NCBI GenBank assembly: GCA_958423535.1
Contig: CATZRJ010000071.1
Span: 1-6,795, forward strand
Direction: 5' to 3'
Source of the DNA: an uncultured Collinsella sp.
GTDB taxonomy: Bacteria > Actinomycetota > Coriobacteriia > Coriobacteriales > Coriobacteriaceae
Length of the DNA stretch: 6,795 nt
Shown here: positions 5,932 through 6,795 of the stretch, piece after piece
How the letters are laid out: each line of letters starts with the position of its first letter
How positions within the stretch are numbered: position 1 is the stretch's first letter
Made by a program: the position numbers and the translations under genes
The notes under the pieces: model-generated
The model's input: the letters and a program-made list of their open reading frames with translations, nothing else
Database searches by the model: none
Told to the model about the DNA's origin: nothing

Positions 5932-5962
5932 ACTAAAGCGAACATAGACGTGGTTAACTTTT
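5909..5962. promoter_or_regulatory. Perfect 15-bp inverted repeat upstream of feoA, candidate iron-responsive operator
   Basis: AAAAGTTAACCACGT (5909-5923) and ACGTGGTTAACTTTT (5948-5962) are exact reverse complements, 24 bases apart. They end 42 bases before the first feoA start. Each arm holds the half-site AAGTTA and an internal GTTAAC. Iron uptake genes of Gram-positives are often repressed by DtxR/IdeR-type proteins at AT-rich dyads, so an operator role is inferred. A 15-bp RNA stem ending in TTTT is the alternative, if transcription begins upstream. Confidence 0.55.
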
Positions 5963-6004
5963 ATCGCGTCGATGTTGAGGACGAACTGACGTTAGGAGCC
6001 ACTC

Positions 6005-6247
6005 ATGTCTTGCGGACCGCAGATGCCGGCCATGCCGCTTTCGATGGTAAAAGCGGGCGAAACCGTGCGCGTGTCTCGTGTAAAGGGCAATGAGGACATG
6101 AAGCACCACCTCAAGGACCTCGGCTTTGTCGAGGGCAGCGAAATCCACGTGGTGAGCTCGAGTGGCGCCAATATCATCGTCACGGTGCTGGGCGCACGCT
6201 TTGGCATCGATTCCAAGGTTGCCATGCACATCATGACCGTCGGTTAG
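6005..6247 (+). CDS. feoA: FeoA-domain protein, first copy of the feo operon
   Basis: This 80-residue cytoplasmic protein consists of one FeoA (SH3-like) domain after a short N-terminal extension holding Cys3. Typical features are LKDLGFVEGSEIHVV (about 36-50) and the closing strand pattern NIIVTVLGARFGID followed by VAMHIM. In known systems FeoA works with the FeoB membrane GTPase in ferrous iron uptake, probably by binding FeoB on the cytoplasmic side. The start is set by AGGAG (5994-5998), 6 bases before the ATG. It is first in a feoA-feoA-feoB order, below an inverted repeat likely to give iron control. The last strand type (NxIV..GxRxxxD) differs from the next gene's, so the two are not a recent duplication. 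Confidence 0.9.
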   Translation: MSCGPQMPAMPLSMVKAGETVRVSRVKGNEDMKHHLKDLGFVEGSEIHVVSSSGANIIVTVLGARFGIDSKVAMHIMTVG

Positions 6248-6286
6248 TCCGCAGCATTTCATAAAAACCGAAAGGGGGACAAGAGG

Positions 6287-6508
6287 ATGAAGACGTTGGG
6301 TGACGTTAAGGTGGGCGAGAGCTCTACCATCGTCAAGCTTCACGGTGAGGGTGCGCTTCGCCGCCACCTTATGGACCTGGGGCTCATCAAGGGCACTTCG
6401 TTCAAGGTCGTGAAGGTTGCACCGCTCGGTGATCCGGTCGAGATCAACGTGCGCGGCTACGAGCTTTCCATCCGCAAGGAGGAGGCGGCCGTCGTCGAGG
6501 TCCAGTAA
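6287..6508 (+). CDS. feoA: FeoA-domain protein, second copy of the feo operon
   Basis: This 73-residue protein is a single FeoA domain with no extension. It carries the classic motifs LRRHLMDLGLIKGTSFKVVK (about 24-43), APLGDPVEINVRGYELSIRKEEA and a terminal VVEV strand. It is a typical FeoA of the kind usually placed directly before feoB. It starts 39 bases after the first feoA. AAGGGGG at 6272-6278 is the likely ribosome binding site; AAGAGG touching the ATG is too close to serve. Tandem feoA genes before feoB are common in anaerobic Gram-positives. The role is inferred as cytoplasmic partner of FeoB in Fe(II) uptake. Confidence 0.93.
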   Translation: MKTLGDVKVGESSTIVKLHGEGALRRHLMDLGLIKGTSFKVVKVAPLGDPVEINVRGYELSIRKEEAAVVEVQ

Positions 6509-6528
6509 GGGCTCGCGACGTGTATTTC

Positions 6529-6565
6529 TGCAGATAAAGTTAGGTATTTCTAACTTAATGCTGCA
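6529..6565. promoter_or_regulatory. Dyad/hairpin between second feoA and feoB
   Basis: AAGTTAG (6537-6543) and CTAACTT (6550-6556) form a perfect 7-bp dyad over 6 bases. An outer TGCAG/CTGCA pair (6529-6533 with 6561-6565) extends it as RNA, with internal unpaired bases. The half-site AAGTTA is the same as in the repeat upstream of the first feoA. It may be a second repressor site, or an RNA stem that adjusts feoB levels. No T run follows, so it is not a normal terminator. Confidence 0.45.
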
Positions 6566-6631
6566 ACTTTGAAGCACATCATCCAGCTTGCGCGGAGAAA
6601 GCAGCGCAGGCACACAAGGAAGAAGGATTGA

Positions 6632-6795
6632 ATGGCGGATTCTCAGATCCATGTCGCGCTGGCGGGTAACCCCAACTGCGGCAAGACCACGCTTTTCAAC
6701 CTGATCACCGGCGCCAACGGCTACGTTGGCAACTGGCCCGGCGTCACGGTTGAGAAAAAGGAAGCCAAGCTCCTAAGCGACAAGAACGTTACCAT
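6632..6795 (+). CDS. feoB: FeoB ferrous iron transporter, N-terminal part (cut by window end)
   Basis: Only the first 54 codons are present. They show the G1/P-loop GNPNCGKTTLFN and the switch I segment GYVGNWPGVTVEKKEA, with the NWPGVTVE signature diagnostic of the FeoB G domain. The full protein is usually about 600-800 residues: a cytoplasmic GTPase domain followed by a polytopic membrane domain that carries Fe(II) inward. The start is ATG 6632, preceded by AAGGA (6623-6627). It is separated from the second feoA by 123 bases, longer than usual for this operon, and that gap holds a dyad. The remainder lies beyond the window, so integrity cannot be judged. Confidence 0.96.
   Translation, partial: MADSQIHVALAGNPNCGKTTLFNLITGANGYVGNWPGVTVEKKEAKLLSDKNVT

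Noticed and set aside
5954..6652. 232-codon open frame on the minus strand across both feoA genes
   Set aside because: It runs antisense through two well-supported FeoA genes and the start of feoB, with no recognisable domain.

Overview
The window fits a Collinsella-like member of the Coriobacteriia (gut Actinobacteria). The evidence is GC-rich coding DNA with strong C/G third-position bias, strong GGAGG-type ribosome binding sites, and the protein set. This is recognition from memory, not a database match. All recognised genes are on the + strand, and no rRNA, tRNA, CRISPR array or transposase gene was seen.

Region 1 (1-5178) is a glycoside/transport locus. It holds a 1002-residue EbgA-type GH2 beta-galactosidase, then, after 3 bases, its small EbgC partner. 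A 153-base gap rich in RNA structure follows, and then an APC-superfamily transporter that ends at a strong intrinsic terminator (5147-5178). As I recall it, E. coli K-12 has the same order: ebgA, ebgC, then the APC-type transporter ygjI. EbgA and EbgC should form one enzyme complex. The transporter probably imports the substrate or exchanges a product, but its substrate is not visible in the sequence.

Region 2 (5179-5520) has no gene. Most of it is a 228-base AT-rich element bounded by 35-base inverted repeats (33/35 identical), with further internal dyads. It looks like a non-autonomous MITE-like or other dispersed palindromic repeat.

Region 3 (5521-5861) is a lone HPr-family phosphocarrier gene of 82 codons. 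It keeps the phosphorylatable His15 but has Asp where HPr normally has the regulatory Ser46. It is followed by a perfect 15-bp hairpin built around GGGGACAGTCCCC and then by an intrinsic terminator.

Region 4 (5862-6795) is the start of a ferrous iron uptake operon: feoA, a second and different feoA, then feoB, which is cut by the window edge. A perfect 15-bp inverted repeat brackets a candidate promoter upstream of the first feoA. A second dyad using the same AAGTTA half-site lies between the second feoA and feoB. Both are candidate sites for an iron-responsive (DtxR/IdeR-type) repressor, which is inference.

The strongest leads are the structured, terminator-containing gap before the transporter, the ebgA-ebgC-transporter linkage and what it implies about the natural Ebg substrate, the palindromic element, and the Asp46 HPr.
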